A stretch of 64,000 nt of DNA from Alphaproteobacteria bacterium (GTDB lineage Bacteria; Pseudomonadota; Alphaproteobacteria; Oceanibaculales; Oceanibaculaceae), in contig JAHJHR010000012.1 in NCBI GenBank assembly GCA_018823745.1, forward strand, positions 1 through 64,000, written 5' to 3'. The notes under the pieces are model-generated. The model was given only the letters and a program-made list of their open reading frames with translations. It was not told the DNA's origin and ran no database searches. The translations under genes and the position numbers were made by a program. Positions 21,529 through 30,975 of the stretch are shown piece by piece. Within the stretch, counting starts at the first letter, position 1; each line of letters opens with the position of its first letter.

Positions 21529-22383
21529 CTACTCCCCCGCGACGCGGAGGGCTTCCGGGGCGTCGAGGGTGAAGGCACGGTCATGGCCCAAGGCGGGGAC
21601 CATGCGGCGGGCCTCGGCGATCAGGGCGGTGTCGATCTCGGCGGTGACGAAGCCGGCCTCGGTCCCGGCATCGGCCAGCACCTCGCCCCAGGGGGCGACC
21701 ACCAGCGAATGGCCGAAGGTCTTGCGGCCCTCGGCATGCTCGCCGGTCTGGGCCGGGGCGAAAACGAAGCAGCCGGTCTCGATGGCGCGGGCGCGCTGCA
21801 GCACATGCCAGTGCGCCTCGCCGGTCAGCTGGGTGAAGGCGGCCGGGATGGTGATGAAATCCGCCCCCGCCTGGGCCAGCGCGCGATACAGATACGCAAA
21901 ACGCAGATCGTAGCAGATCGTCATGCCGAGCCGCCCCCAGGGCAGGTCGGTCACGACCGCCTTTTCGCCCGGCCGATAGGTCGCCGATTCGCGGTAGGTC
22001 TGGCCGTCCTTCACATTCACATCGAACATGTGAATCTTGTCGTAGCGCGCCTGGATGCCGCCCTTCGGGTCGATCAGGATCGAGCGATTGGCCAGCAGGG
22101 TGTCGCTGAGCCTGATCGACAGCGAGCCGGCCAGGAACCACACGCCCAGATCGCGCGCCAGATCGCGCCAGGCGGCGAGCGCCGGGTGGGTTTCCTCAGG
22201 CTGCGCCTTGGCCAGCGACTGCTCGCGCTTCGGCTCGAACATGGCGGCGATTTCCGGGGTCAGGATGAATTCCGCGCCATCCTTCTTCGCCAGCCGCGCC
22301 TGGGCGGAGACGAAATCGATATTCGGCTGGAACTCGCGCTCGGAATTGGTCTGGATCAGACCGACCTTGAATTTCTGACTCAT
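21529..22383 (-). CDS. Carbon-nitrogen hydrolase, omega-amidase/NIT-like
   Basis: Nitrilase-superfamily amidase of 284 aa with a complete Glu-Lys-Cys triad: Glu in LTPEIAAM, Lys in [11 protein letters not shown], and the nucleophile Cys in [13 protein letters not shown]. The sequence most resembles NIT1/NIT2-type enzymes, which hydrolyse deaminated glutathione or alpha-ketoglutaramate. Placement next to a glutaredoxin gene (33 bp) fits a glutathione-repair role, which is inference. The DLRF sequence after the Cys is typical of that branch. Confidence 0.93.
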   Translation of the reverse strand: MSQKFKVGLIQTNSEREFQPNIDFVSAQARLAKKDGAEFILTPEIAAMFEPKREQSLAKAQPEETHPALAAWRDLARDLGVWFLAGSLSIRLSDTLLANRSILIDPKGGIQARYDKIHMFDVNVKDGQTYRESATYRPGEKAVVTDLPWGRLGMTICYDLRFAYLYRALAQAGADFITIPAAFTQLTGEAHWHVLQRARAIETGCFVFAPAQTGEHAEGRKTFGHSLVVAPWGEVLADAGTEAGFVTAEIDTALIAEARRMVPALGHDRAFTLDAPEALRVAGE

Positions 22384-22416
22384 GCCGTCCCCTTTTCCTG
22401 GCCCCTTTTAAACCTG

Positions 22417-22680
22417 TTACGCCGTCCCCTGGAGCATCGGGTCGAGCTTGCCCGCCCGGTCGAGATCGTGCAGATCATCGGAGCCGCCGATATGCGTGCC
22501 GTCGATGAAAATCTGCGGCACCGAGGTGCGTCCGCCGGCCTTTTCGCGCATTTCCGACCGCTTGCCGCTGTTGAAGGTAACGTCGATCTCCTCGAAGGCG
22601 ACGCCCTTCTGGGTCAGCAGTTGCTTGGCAGCGTGGCAATACGGGCACATCAGGGTGCTGTAGATGACGATTTCGGCCAT
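22417..22680 (-). CDS. grxC: Glutaredoxin 3
   Basis: Dithiol glutaredoxin of 87 aa that reduces protein and glutathione-mixed disulfides. The redox motif CPYC lies at STLMCPYCHAAK, the cis-proline loop at GGRTSVPQIFIDG, and the glutathione-binding GGSDDLHDLDR segment near the end. ATG at 22680 gives the family start MAEIVIYS. It lies 33 bp upstream of the nitrilase gene and about 77 bp downstream of comF on the same strand, the common alphaproteobacterial arrangement. Confidence 0.97.
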   Translation of the reverse strand: MAEIVIYSTLMCPYCHAAKQLLTQKGVAFEEIDVTFNSGKRSEMREKAGGRTSVPQIFIDGTHIGGSDDLHDLDRAGKLDPMLQGTA

Positions 22681-22757
22681 TGCGGGCTCCTCATTCTGAA
22701 GATGGCTGAGCATAGCCGGGCGGTTTTCGGCTGTGCAGCGCTTTCTTTAGATGGGTG

Positions 22758-23507
22758 CTAATCCCCGGTGGTGAAGACCCGGGCCAGCGCAATGACATCG
22801 ACCTGCACCGCGCCGGCGGCCCGCAGGGCCCGCGCGCAGGCCGCAATCGTCGCCCCCGTGGTCACCACATCATCGACCAGCAGCACATGCTTTCCGGCCA
22901 GCAGCGACCGCTTCAGCGGCGGCACGGCCATCGCGCCGGCCAGGTTGCGCAGGCGCTGGCGCCGCCGCAACCCGCCCTGGCTGCGGGTGTTGCGCATCCG
23001 CGCCAGCGCATCGACCGCCACCGGAAGGCCGCGCCGCCGGCCGAGCGCCAGTGCCAGCAGGGCGGCCTGGTTATAGCGCCGGCGCAGCAGCCGCCAGCGA
23101 TGCAGCGGCACCGGCACGATGATCTCCGCCTCGGCTAGCAGCTCGGCCCCGGCGCGCTCCAGCCAGCCTGCCAGGGCCGGGGTCATATGCAGCTGGTCGC
23201 CATGCTTGTAGCCCAGGATCAGCTTGCGCCCGACATCGCCATAGCGCATCGCGGCGCGTAAGCGGCCATAGGGCGGCGGGCTGGCGACGCAGGCCGCGCA
23301 CAGGCTCTGCTCGGTCATCTCAAAGCTGAAAGGCAGGCCACAGCAGGCGCAGTGCGGCGGGCCGATGAAATCGATCCGGGTCCAGCATTCGGCGCACAGC
23401 GTGCCCTGCCGGTCCACCGGCTCACGGCAGGCAAGACAGAGCGGCGGCAGCAGCGCATCGACCACGCCGCCGCCCAGCCGCCGGATCAGGATGCCCATCG
23501 CCTGCAT
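22758..23507 (-). CDS. ComF family phosphoribosyltransferase-like protein
   Basis: ComF/GntX-type protein (249 aa) linked in naturally competent bacteria to single-stranded DNA uptake. It has an N-terminal four-plus-four cysteine zinc region (LCLACREPV; LCAECW; HCACCGLPF; LCAACVASPP) and a C-terminal phosphoribosyltransferase fold with the PRPP motif VLLVDDVVTTGAT. ATG at 23507 (MQAMGIL) was chosen; ATG at 23498 is equally possible. It is divergent from the NDUFAF5-like gene with about 50 bp between starts. Its role in a non-competent alphaproteobacterium is not established. Confidence 0.93.
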   Translation of the reverse strand: MQAMGILIRRLGGGVVDALLPPLCLACREPVDRQGTLCAECWTRIDFIGPPHCACCGLPFSFEMTEQSLCAACVASPPPYGRLRAAMRYGDVGRKLILGYKHGDQLHMTPALAGWLERAGAELLAEAEIIVPVPLHRWRLLRRRYNQAALLALALGRRRGLPVAVDALARMRNTRSQGGLRRRQRLRNLAGAMAVPPLKRSLLAGKHVLLVDDVVTTGATIAACARALRAAGAVQVDVIALARVFTTGD

Positions 23508-23559
23508 GGGGTGAGGATAGCATGTTGGCAGACGCTGTCTGCCGCGCCATATTCCGCCC

Positions 23560-24459
23560 ATGTCCGATACGATGATGGTTTTCGACCGCCGCGCGGTCCG
23601 TGCCTGCCGCGACCGCGCCGCCGCCGGCTACGGCGCTTTCGGCTTCCTGAAGCAGGAAATTGCCGAGAGGCTGGCCGAGCGGCTGGACGGCATCAACCGC
23701 CAGTTTCCGCTGGTGGTCGATCTCGGCTGTCATCTGGGGGCGATGGGTGTGGCCCTCGGCGCCCGCAACGGCATCGAGCAGGTAATCCAGACCGATCTCT
23801 CACCGGCCATGGCGCGCGCCGCCACCCGGAATGGACACCCTGCCCTCGCTGCTGATGAGGAGGCGCTGCCCTTCGCGCCGGGCAGCCTGGATCTGGTGAC
23901 CTCCTGCCTGTCGCTGCACTGGGTGAACGATTTGCCCGGCGCGCTGATGCAGATCCGCCAGGCGCTGCGCCCGGATGGGCTGTTCCTCGGTGCCATGCTG
24001 GGCGGCACCACGCTGGTCGAGCTGCGCGAGGTGATGACCCAGGCGGAAATCGATATCGAGGGCGGGCTGTCGCCCCGCCTGTCGCCCTTCGCCGATCTGC
24101 GCGATGCTGGGGGCCTGCTGCAACGCGCCGGCTTCGCCCTGCCGGTGGTCGACAGCGACTGGCTGACCGTCACCTATGAGAATGCCTTCGCTTTGATGCG
24201 CGATTTGCGCGGCATGGGGGAGACCAACAGCCATCTGGAACGCCGCCGGCATTTCACCCGCCGCGCCACCTTGCTGCGCGCCGCCGAGCTGTATCAGGAG
24301 CGTTTCGCCGGGCCGGACGGACGCATCACCGCCACCTTCCAGATTCTCTACCTGACCGCCTGGACCCCGCACGCGGCCCAGCAGCAGCCCAAGCGCCGCG
24401 GCAGCGCCACCGCCCGCCTCGCCGACGCGCTCGGCGCCATCGAGGTAAAGCCGGAGTGA
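23560..24459 (+). CDS. NDUFAF5-like methyltransferase-fold protein (complex I assembly factor homologue)
   Basis: A 299-aa SAM-fold protein resembling BioC and, more specifically, mitochondrial NDUFAF5, which hydroxylates an arginine of a complex I subunit during assembly. Resemblance runs from the N-terminus (MVFDRRAVRACRDRA, matching the family FDR start), through the FLKQEIAERLAERL helix and LVVDLGCHLGAMGV, to LTSCLSLHWVNDLPGAL. Motif I has HLG where most methyltransferases have GxG, consistent with a non-standard SAM enzyme. The C-terminus ends in a basic tail. Divergent from comF. Confidence 0.85.
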   Translation: MSDTMMVFDRRAVRACRDRAAAGYGAFGFLKQEIAERLAERLDGINRQFPLVVDLGCHLGAMGVALGARNGIEQVIQTDLSPAMARAATRNGHPALAADEEALPFAPGSLDLVTSCLSLHWVNDLPGALMQIRQALRPDGLFLGAMLGGTTLVELREVMTQAEIDIEGGLSPRLSPFADLRDAGGLLQRAGFALPVVDSDWLTVTYENAFALMRDLRGMGETNSHLERRRHFTRRATLLRAAELYQERFAGPDGRITATFQILYLTAWTPHAAQQQPKRRGSATARLADALGAIEVKPE

Positions 24460-24483
24460 CTGTCACCGCCTTCTCCTTCGTCA

Positions 24484-24560
24484 TGGTCGGACTTGATCCG
24501 ACCATCCATTGACCGAGCGATTGGCACGGACAGATGGACCCTCGGGTCAAGCCCGAGGGT
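24484..24560. repeat. Two short palindromic intergenic elements
   Basis: TGGTCGGACTTGATCCGACCA (one arm TGGTCGGA pairing with TCCGACCA) at 24484-24504 and ACCCTCGGG-TCAAG-CCCGAGGGT at 24538-24560 lie in the gap between the NDUFAF5-like gene and mutT. Both share the form arm-(C)TTGA/TCAAG-arm followed by TGACGATGG-like sequence. This is the look of dispersed palindromic intergenic repeats frequent in alphaproteobacterial genomes. They may also act as the terminator for the convergent genes, although no T-run follows. Confidence 0.7.
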
Positions 24561-24625
24561 GACGATGGAGGGGAGGGCGAGGACGGTGGAGGAGGCGGCA
24601 GGCCTCTACGCCAGCAACAAATCCG

Positions 24626-25093
24626 TTACAGAAAATCCCGCAGCATGGCGACCAGCGGCACATCGGCGGGCGGCATGGGGTAGGAGGCCAGCTCCATCGG
24701 GCGCACCCATTTCAGGGCCGAATGCTCGCGTGCCGTGACCTGCCCGTTCCAGCGCCGGCAGATATACAGCGGCATCAGCAGATGGAAATCATCATAGCTG
24801 TGCGAGGCGAAGGTGAAGGGAGCCAGACAGCTCTGCGAGGTGTCGATATCCAGCTCCTCCTTCAGCTCGCGCACCAGCGCTGCCTCCGGTGTCTCGCCGG
24901 GATCGACCTTGCCGCCGGGGAATTCCCACAGCCCGGCCATCTTCTTGCCCTCGGGCCGCCGGGCGATCAGCACCCGGCCGTCGATATCGACCAGCGCCAC
25001 CGCGACGACCAGCACGACCGGCTTCGGACCGGGGGCGACACTGCCCGTCGCCGACGGGCAGAGATCGTCCGGATCAGCTGCGGTAGGAGCCAT
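24626..25093 (-). CDS. mutT: 8-oxo-dGTP diphosphatase MutT (Nudix hydrolase)
   Basis: Sanitises the nucleotide pool by hydrolysing 8-oxo-dGTP. The Nudix box GX5EX7REUXEEXGU is seen as [18 protein letters not shown] followed by KEELDI. The preceding [21 protein letters not shown] is typical of MutT, as is the short end with [12 protein letters not shown] at 25093 gives 155 aa and overlaps the argJ stop by 20 bp; ATG at 25111 is an alternative. Downstream of argJ on the same strand, an arrangement widely conserved in this class. Confidence 0.95.
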   Translation of the reverse strand: MAPTAADPDDLCPSATGSVAPGPKPVVLVVAVALVDIDGRVLIARRPEGKKMAGLWEFPGGKVDPGETPEAALVRELKEELDIDTSQSCLAPFTFASHSYDDFHLLMPLYICRRWNGQVTAREHSALKWVRPMELASYPMPPADVPLVAMLRDFL

Positions 25094-26306
25094 TGATGTC
25101 GATATATCCATGCGTCAGATCGCAGGTCCAGACCCGGGAGCGGCCCCGGCCGACGCCGACATCGACCTCAATGGCAATGTCGCGGGTCTTCATATGGGCG
25201 ACGACCGGCGTCTCGTCATAGCCGTCGACGGCCGCCCCCTCCTTGGCCACTTCCACGCCGCCGATGCTGATCGACAGCCGGTCGCGGTCGGCCCATTCGC
25301 CGGATTTGCCGACCGCCATGACGATGCGGCCCCAATTGGCGTCCTCGCCGGCAATCGCGGTCTTCACCAGCGGCGAATTGGCGATGGCCAGGCCGATGCG
25401 CCGGGCGGCACGGGCCGAGGCAGCACCGGTGACATCAATGGTCACCAGCTTCTGCGCGCCTTCGCCGTCGCGCACGATCTGGATCGCCATATCGGTCAGC
25501 ATATCCTCCAGCGCCGCGCGGAAATCGCGCAGATGGGAATCCTTGGCGCTCTCGATCGGCAGATGCGCAGCGTTGCCGGTGGCGAAGAGCAGCACGGTGT
25601 CGCTGGTCGAGGTGTCGCTGTCGACGGTGATGCAGTTGAAGGAACGGTCGACCGCGCGGGTCAGAATTTCCTGCAGGATAGCGGGCGGGATCGCCGCATC
25701 GGTGAAGACGAAGCCCAGCATCGTCGCCATGTCCGGCGCGATCATGCCGGAGCCCTTGCAGATGCCGTTGATCGTCACCGGCACATCGCCGATCCGGGTC
25801 TGCCGCGTGGCACCCTTCGGAAAGGTGTCGGTGGTCATGATTGCCTTTGCCGATTCAGCCCAGCTGCCAGGCTTCAGCCCCTGGCGCAGGGCCGGAATGG
25901 CCTCCACCACCTTCGCCGCCGGCAGCAATTCGCCGATCACGCCGGTCGAGGCCAGGAAGACCTCGGAGGCTGGGCAGCCGATTGCCTTGCCGGCCGCCTC
26001 GGCGGTCAGCACGGCGGCCTCATAGCCCTTCTTGCCGGTAAAGGCATTGGCATTGCCGGAATTCACCAGCACGGCCCGCGCCTGGCCCTCGGCCAGATTG
26101 GCGCGGCACCACTCCACCGGGGCGGAAGCCGTCAGCGACTTGGTCAGCGCGCCGGCAACGCTGGTACCCGGTGCCAGCTCGGCCAGGAACAGGTCCGTGC
26201 GCCCCTTGTAGCGCACGCCCGCCGCGACCGAGGACAGGGTTACGCCGGCAATCGGCGGCATGTCCGGAAATTTCTCCGGCGCCAAAGGGGACACGGTCAA
26301 GGCCAC
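25074..26306 (-). CDS. argJ: Bifunctional ornithine acetyltransferase / N-acetylglutamate synthase
   Basis: Runs the acetyl-cycling arginine pathway, moving acetyl from N-acetylornithine to glutamate and also able to start the cycle. The 410-aa precursor self-cleaves before the catalytic threonine in the [10 protein letters not shown] motif to give alpha and beta chains. GSGMIAPD precedes that site, and the C-terminal [15 protein letters not shown] is the canonical end. Located between a parvulin gene (about 80 bp, with a terminator) and mutT (20-bp overlap). Confidence 0.97.
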   Translation of the reverse strand: MALTVSPLAPEKFPDMPPIAGVTLSSVAAGVRYKGRTDLFLAELAPGTSVAGALTKSLTASAPVEWCRANLAEGQARAVLVNSGNANAFTGKKGYEAAVLTAEAAGKAIGCPASEVFLASTGVIGELLPAAKVVEAIPALRQGLKPGSWAESAKAIMTTDTFPKGATRQTRIGDVPVTINGICKGSGMIAPDMATMLGFVFTDAAIPPAILQEILTRAVDRSFNCITVDSDTSTSDTVLLFATGNAAHLPIESAKDSHLRDFRAALEDMLTDMAIQIVRDGEGAQKLVTIDVTGAASARAARRIGLAIANSPLVKTAIAGEDANWGRIVMAVGKSGEWADRDRLSISIGGVEVAKEGAAVDGYDETPVVAHMKTRDIAIEVDVGVGRGRSRVWTCDLTHGYIDINGSYRS

Positions 26307-26342
26307 GCTGATTCTCCCGGTTAGACACTCTTATTAAAGACA

Positions 26343-26373
26343 GCCCGCCTTCGGGTTTCATCCGAAGGCGGGC
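26343..26373 (-). terminator. Hairpin terminator after the parvulin gene
   Basis: GCCCGCCTTCGG and CCGAAGGCGGGC form a perfect 12-bp stem around a GTTTCAT loop. Read on the minus strand it is followed by CTGTCTTTAAT, a weak T-rich tail, so it probably limits read-through from the parvulin gene into argJ. Confidence 0.72.
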
Positions 26374-26385
26374 AAGGCAGGATAC

Positions 26386-27288
26386 TTACTTCGGGGCCGC
26401 CTGCGGCGGCATCGGCTGGCCATCCAGCGCGAAACGCTCGACAGTGGCCTTCTCGCGCAGTTCTTCCAGCTTCTTGCGGGCGGTTTCCTCGGCCAGCTCG
26501 TTGCTGATCTGCTCGCGCGCTGCTTCCAGGCTCGGCGCCGGCTTGTCGCGGGCCTCGGCCACCTTGATGACATGCCAGCCGAACTGCGACTTAACCGGGG
26601 TCTTGCTGTGGCTGCCGGGCTTCATCTCAAAGGCGGCTTCAGAGAATTCCGGCACCATCTGGTCGGCGGTAAAGAAACCGAGATCGCCGCCATTATCCTT
26701 GCCGGGATCGATGGATTTCTCCCGCGCGATGGCGGCGAAATCGGCCCCGCCCTCAAGCTGCTTGATGATCGCCTTGGCTTCGTCCTCGCTCTCGACCAGG
26801 ATATGGCTGGCGCGCACTTCCCGGATTTTGGGGGTCTCGGACAGGGTCTTCTTGTAGCGTTCCTCGATGGCCGCCTCGGTCACGCCCTCGTCGATCACCC
26901 GGGTCAGGTACTCTTCCTGGACCATGCGGTTGCGAAAGGCCTGTACGCGGCGCTTCACCACCGGGTCATCGGCCAGTTTGCGTTCCTCGCCGGCACGCTG
27001 CAGCAGGGCGCCATCAATGGCGCGTTCCAGCAGCGCCGGATACAGCATCTCCATCGGGATCTGCCGGTACTGTGCCGGCAGGGTCTCGATCAGCGCCAGG
27101 ATGTCGCTCTGGCGGACCTGCATGCCATCGACCGTGGCGACGATGGTGTCTTCGGCGCTGCCGGGCTCGGGCGGTGTCTTGATTTCCGGCGCGGCGGCAG
27201 GCGCCGTCTGCGTCAGGGCCGGCGCTGCGCCGAACCAGGTCATGGCAACCGCCATGGCGAGAAGGGTGGGTAGGCGCGAGACAGACAT
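26386..27288 (-). CDS. Exported parvulin-type peptidyl-prolyl cis-trans isomerase
   Basis: Periplasmic SurA/PrsA-like folding factor of 300 aa. A signal peptide (LLAMAVAMTWFGAAPALTQ) is followed by a helical chaperone segment (SDILALIETLPAQYRQIP) and a rotamase/parvulin domain (ASHILVESEDEAKAII ... DLGFFTADQMVPEF ... SQFGWHVIKV). It ends in a charged coiled coil. It is divergent from secA, so an outer-membrane/periplasm folding catalyst lies beside the export motor, a conserved alphaproteobacterial neighbourhood. Substrates are not readable from sequence. Confidence 0.95.
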   Translation of the reverse strand: MSVSRLPTLLAMAVAMTWFGAAPALTQTAPAAAPEIKTPPEPGSAEDTIVATVDGMQVRQSDILALIETLPAQYRQIPMEMLYPALLERAIDGALLQRAGEERKLADDPVVKRRVQAFRNRMVQEEYLTRVIDEGVTEAAIEERYKKTLSETPKIREVRASHILVESEDEAKAIIKQLEGGADFAAIAREKSIDPGKDNGGDLGFFTADQMVPEFSEAAFEMKPGSHSKTPVKSQFGWHVIKVAEARDKPAPSLEAAREQISNELAEETARKKLEELREKATVERFALDGQPMPPQAAPK

Positions 27289-27444
27289 ATGTTCTTCCTA
27301 ACAATGGTGGAGCCGGCACGATGCAAGACACCAAAAGCGCGGCGACAGTAGCGCAGCCGGCGAAACCCCGGCAAGGCCGATCACATTATATATAGGGCAT
27401 GGAGGCCCGGTTTCCGCCGTCCCGCCAACTTAACGGTGGCGACG

Positions 27445-27473
27445 TTGACAGTGCTTGACGATACCCCTATGTG
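27445..27473 (+). promoter_or_regulatory. Likely housekeeping promoter of secA
   Basis: TTGACA at 27445 and TATGTG at 27468 are separated by 17 bases. A transcript would begin near 27480, which rules out the longest frame start at 27471 and supports the ATG at 27537 as the secA start. Confidence 0.55.
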
Positions 27474-27536
27474 TCAGCCTCACAGGTGGACTGGGTATTG
27501 CTGTCCGCTGTCTTGGAACGCACCGAGGTTTCCCGC

Positions 27537-30230
27537 ATGCTTGGCGCTCTAGCCAAAACGCTGTTCGGCTCAGCGAATGACCGTGTGATCAAGCGCCTGC
27601 GCAAGCGGGTCGAAGCGATCAACGCCCTTGAGCCGCAGATATCCGCCCTGTCCGATGATGAATTGCAGGGCCAGACGGCCGTTTTCCGGCAGCGCCTGGC
27701 CGAGGGGGCGACGCTCGATTCGCTGCTGGAGGAAGCCTTCGCCACCGTCCGGGAAGCCGCCAGGCGCACGCTGGGCCTGCGCCCCTTCGACGTGCAGCTG
27801 ATGGGCGGCATGGTGCTGCACGAAGGCAAGATCAGCGAGATGAAGACCGGCGAGGGCAAGACGCTGGTCGCCACCCTGCCGGTCTATCTGAATGCGCTGG
27901 AAGGCAAGGGCGTGCATGTCGTCACGGTGAACGACTATCTCGCCCGGCGTGACTGCGCCTGGATGGCGAAGGTCTATAATTTCCTGGGCCTGTCGGTCGG
28001 CACCATCCTGCACGGGATGAACGACGACGAGCGCCGCGCCGCCTATGCGGCCGACGTGACCTATGGCACCAACAACGAATTCGGCTTCGACTATCTGCGC
28101 GACAACATGAAGTTCCGCCTGGAAGATATGTCCCAGCGCGACTTCAACTTCGCCATTGTCGACGAGGTCGATTCGATCCTGGTCGACGAGGCGCGCACGC
28201 CGCTGATCATCTCCGGCCCGGCCGAGGATTCCTCCGAGCTGTACAAGGCGATGAACGTCCTGATTCCGCGCCTGTCGCCGGAAGATTACGAGAAGGACGA
28301 GAAGCAGCGTTCCGTCAGCCTGACCGAGGACGGCACGGAGAAGATGGAGCAGATGCTGCGCGAGGTCGGCATGCTGACCCAGGGCAATCTGTATGACACC
28401 CAGAATGTCTCGCTGGTTCACCATATGACCCAGGCGCTGCGCGCCCATATGCTGTTCCAGCCCGATGTCGACTACATCGTGAAGAACGACAAGCTGATCA
28501 TCATCGACGAATTCACTGGCCGCATGATGGAGGGCCGCCGCTATTCGGAAGGCCTGCACCAGGCGCTGGAAGCCAAGGAAGGCGTGACGATCCAGCAGGA
28601 AAACCAGACGCTGGCCTCGATCACCTTCCAGAATTACTTCCGGCTCTATCCGAAGCTGGCCGGCATGACCGGCACGGCGATGACGGAAGCCGCCGAATTC
28701 GACGAGATCTACCGCCTGGAAGTGGTCGAAATGCCGACCAACGTGCCGATGGCGCGCAAGGATGCGGATGACGAGGTCTATCGCAGCCAGCGCGAGAAAT
28801 TCGACGCCATCATCACGCTGATCCAGGAATGTCAGCAGCGCCAGCAGCCGGTGCTGGTCGGCACCGTCTCCATCGAGAAATCGGAGCAGCTGGCCGCCGC
28901 ACTGAAGGCCAAGGGCGTGACGCATGAAGTGCTGAATGCGCGCTACCACGAGCAGGAAGCCTTCATCATTTCCCAGGCCGGACGGCCGGGGGCGGTGACC
29001 ATTGCCACCAACATGGCCGGCCGCGGCACCGACATCCAGCTCGGCGGCAATCTGGAAATGGCGCTGGCCGCCCGCCTGCAGGGCGTCGAGGACGAGGCAG
29101 AGATCGCCCGGCTGACTGCCGAGGTGACGGCCGAGATCGAAGAGGGCAAGCGCGTCGTCATGGCCGCCGGCGGGCTCTATGTCATCGGCACCGAGCGGCA
29201 TGAAAGCCGCCGCATCGACAACCAGCTGCGTGGCCGTTCCGGCCGCCAGGGCGATCCCGGTGCCTCCAAATTCTTCCTGGCGCTCGACGACGATCTGATG
29301 CGCATCTTCGGCTCCGAGCGCATGGAAGGCATGCTGCAGAAGCTGGGGCTGAAGGAGGGCGAGGCCATCGTCCATCCCTGGATCAACAAGGCGCTGGAAA
29401 AGGCGCAGCAGAAGGTCGAGGCGCGCAACTTCGAGATCCGCAAGCAGCTGCTGAAATACGACGATGTGATGAATGACCAGCGCAAGGTCATTTACGAGCA
29501 GCGCAAGGAGATCATGCGCGCCACCGAAATCCAGCACACCATCGTCGATATGCGCCATGAGGTTATCGAGGATCTGGTGATCGCCTGCATCCCGCCCAAC
29601 GCCTATGCCGAGCAGTGGGACACCACGCGCCTGCATGACGAGGTCGCCCGGCTGTTCAACCTGGACCTGCCGATCGCCGACTGGGCCAAGGAAGAGGGCA
29701 TCGCCGACCAGGAGATCAAGGAGCGCATCCTCGGCGCCGTCGACCGCAAGATGGCGGAGAAGGTGGCCAATTACGGCCCCGACATCATGCGCATGGCGGA
29801 AAAGAGCCTGCTGCTGCAGATTCTCGACCAGTGCTGGAAGGACCATCTCCTGCAGCTCGACCATCTGCGCCAGGGCGTCTCGCTGCGTGCCTATGCCCAG
29901 AAGGACCCGCTGAACGAATACAAGCGCGAAGCCTTCCTGATGTTCGACGGGCTGCTGAACCGGCTGCGCGAAACCGTGGTGTCGGTGCTGGCCCATGTCG
30001 AAATGCGGGTGAACCGCCCGGAAGATTTCGAGCCGAAGCCGCAGGAAATGCATGAGACCCGGCATGACCCGGCCCTGGACGAGACGGTGAAGGCCGATGG
30101 CTCCGTCACCGCCAATGCCGTGCCGGTCGATCCGACCGATGCCTCGACCTGGGGCAAGGTGCAGCGCAACGCGCTCTGCCCCTGCGGCTCCGGCAAGAAA
30201 TTCAAACACTGCCACGGCAAGCTCGCCTGA
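27537..30230 (+). CDS. secA: Preprotein translocase ATPase SecA
   Basis: Motor that drives unfolded preproteins through SecYEG at the inner membrane. Walker A (MKTGEGKTL), the DEAD-like [13 protein letters not shown], the preprotein-crosslinking and helical-wing domains, GTVSIEKSE, the motif [12 protein letters not shown], and [10 protein letters not shown] are all present. The C-terminal zinc/SecB-binding tail [14 protein letters not shown] is intact. ATG at 27537 ([12 protein letters not shown]) is the family start, has GAGG about eight bases upstream, and fits the promoter; it gives 897 aa. Ends 30 bp before a strong terminator. Confidence 0.98.
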   Translation: MLGALAKTLFGSANDRVIKRLRKRVEAINALEPQISALSDDELQGQTAVFRQRLAEGATLDSLLEEAFATVREAARRTLGLRPFDVQLMGGMVLHEGKISEMKTGEGKTLVATLPVYLNALEGKGVHVVTVNDYLARRDCAWMAKVYNFLGLSVGTILHGMNDDERRAAYAADVTYGTNNEFGFDYLRDNMKFRLEDMSQRDFNFAIVDEVDSILVDEARTPLIISGPAEDSSELYKAMNVLIPRLSPEDYEKDEKQRSVSLTEDGTEKMEQMLREVGMLTQGNLYDTQNVSLVHHMTQALRAHMLFQPDVDYIVKNDKLIIIDEFTGRMMEGRRYSEGLHQALEAKEGVTIQQENQTLASITFQNYFRLYPKLAGMTGTAMTEAAEFDEIYRLEVVEMPTNVPMARKDADDEVYRSQREKFDAIITLIQECQQRQQPVLVGTVSIEKSEQLAAALKAKGVTHEVLNARYHEQEAFIISQAGRPGAVTIATNMAGRGTDIQLGGNLEMALAARLQGVEDEAEIARLTAEVTAEIEEGKRVVMAAGGLYVIGTERHESRRIDNQLRGRSGRQGDPGASKFFLALDDDLMRIFGSERMEGMLQKLGLKEGEAIVHPWINKALEKAQQKVEARNFEIRKQLLKYDDVMNDQRKVIYEQRKEIMRATEIQHTIVDMRHEVIEDLVIACIPPNAYAEQWDTTRLHDEVARLFNLDLPIADWAKEEGIADQEIKERILGAVDRKMAEKVANYGPDIMRMAEKSLLLQILDQCWKDHLLQLDHLRQGVSLRAYAQKDPLNEYKREAFLMFDGLLNRLRETVVSVLAHVEMRVNRPEDFEPKPQEMHETRHDPALDETVKADGSVTANAVPVDPTDASTWGKVQRNALCPCGSGKKFKHCHGKLA

Positions 30231-30260
30231 GAGCCACCGCCAGACATTACGGTTAACGAA

Positions 30261-30307
30261 AAATCCCGGCAGGATGGCCAAGGCCGCCCTGCCGGGATTT
30301 CTTGTTT
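30261..30307 (+). terminator. Rho-independent terminator of secA
   Basis: AAATCCCGGCAGG and CCTGCCGGGATTT form a perfect 13-bp stem around ATGGCCAAGGCCGC, followed by TTCTTGTTT. Confidence 0.9.
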
Positions 30308-30371
30308 CATGCAGGGCGCACACAACAATTGCGCGAATCACAGACCCAGAATCCCGTCAAGATATTTTTTC

Positions 30372-30399
30372 TTGCAATTGATTAAGCCAAGGTTAATAT
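30372..30399 (+). promoter_or_regulatory. Candidate promoter of the FlaG-like gene
   Basis: TTGCAA and TAATAT are separated by 16 bases in an unusually AT-rich stretch, about 55 bp upstream of the ATG at 30453. It sits after the secA terminator, so the small gene is likely transcribed on its own. Confidence 0.5.
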
Positions 30400-30452
30400 T
30401 AAGGACAGTTTGAGCGGTATTGGTTTCACCGTCCCAGAATGGGGGCGCCACA

Positions 30453-30935
30453 ATGTCAGTCACGTCAGTATCGACGACACAAAACTACGTCCCTGCAGCC
30501 ACCCCGGCGCGGGGCTCTGTCGATTCAGCCGTTCCTGCCAATGTCGCGGATGATGTCCTGCCAGCCCAGATTCTCTACAGCCCGACCCGGCTTTCCTATG
30601 ATTCCGAGGTTCGGCGCGTCTTCTTCCAGTTTCGCGACGACCAGACCGGCGAAGTGCAGCGTGAAATTCCCTCGCGGGCAGCGCTGAAGCTGTACGAGCA
30701 GCAGGAAGCATACCGGGAAGCCCGGGGGCGCCAGATCGACATTGCCGATGATGAGCGCGAGGCCGAGGCACAGGCTGCGAGCGAGGAGACCCCACGCTTC
30801 CAGCCGCGCATTGTCGATGGCGACAGTGTCAGCCGCCAGCCGTCAGCGCCGGAGAGCACACAGAGCGGCGAGCGCCCCTCTGATGAGCGGCCCGCCGGCG
30901 ATGACCGGGGTGCCACGACCGATCAACTGGTCTGA
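30453..30935 (+). CDS. Small protein with FlaG-like core
   Basis: A 160-aa protein whose centre (VRRVFFQFRDDQTGEVQREI followed by PS) resembles the FlaG fold, where a strand of the form LQFxxDxxTG is followed by xGEVIRQIPP. FlaG proteins influence flagellar filament length. The N-terminus (SVTSVSTTQNY) is Ser/Thr-rich as in many FlaG proteins. The C-terminal 70 residues are a charged, probably disordered tail unlike typical FlaG. ATG at 30453 follows a GGGGG run about seven bases upstream. No flagellar genes are nearby, so the function is a suggestion only. It converges with accA. Confidence 0.8.
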   Translation: MSVTSVSTTQNYVPAATPARGSVDSAVPANVADDVLPAQILYSPTRLSYDSEVRRVFFQFRDDQTGEVQREIPSRAALKLYEQQEAYREARGRQIDIADDEREAEAQAASEETPRFQPRIVDGDSVSRQPSAPESTQSGERPSDERPAGDDRGATTDQLV

Positions 30936-30975
30936 CGCAACAGCGGTTTCCCCGCGCGCTGGAATTTCCTTTAAA

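Noticed and set aside
27570..30341. Open frame of 923 codons on the minus strand
   Set aside because: It is the complement of secA. High GC and codon bias leave the antisense frame open; the product has no recognisable domain.
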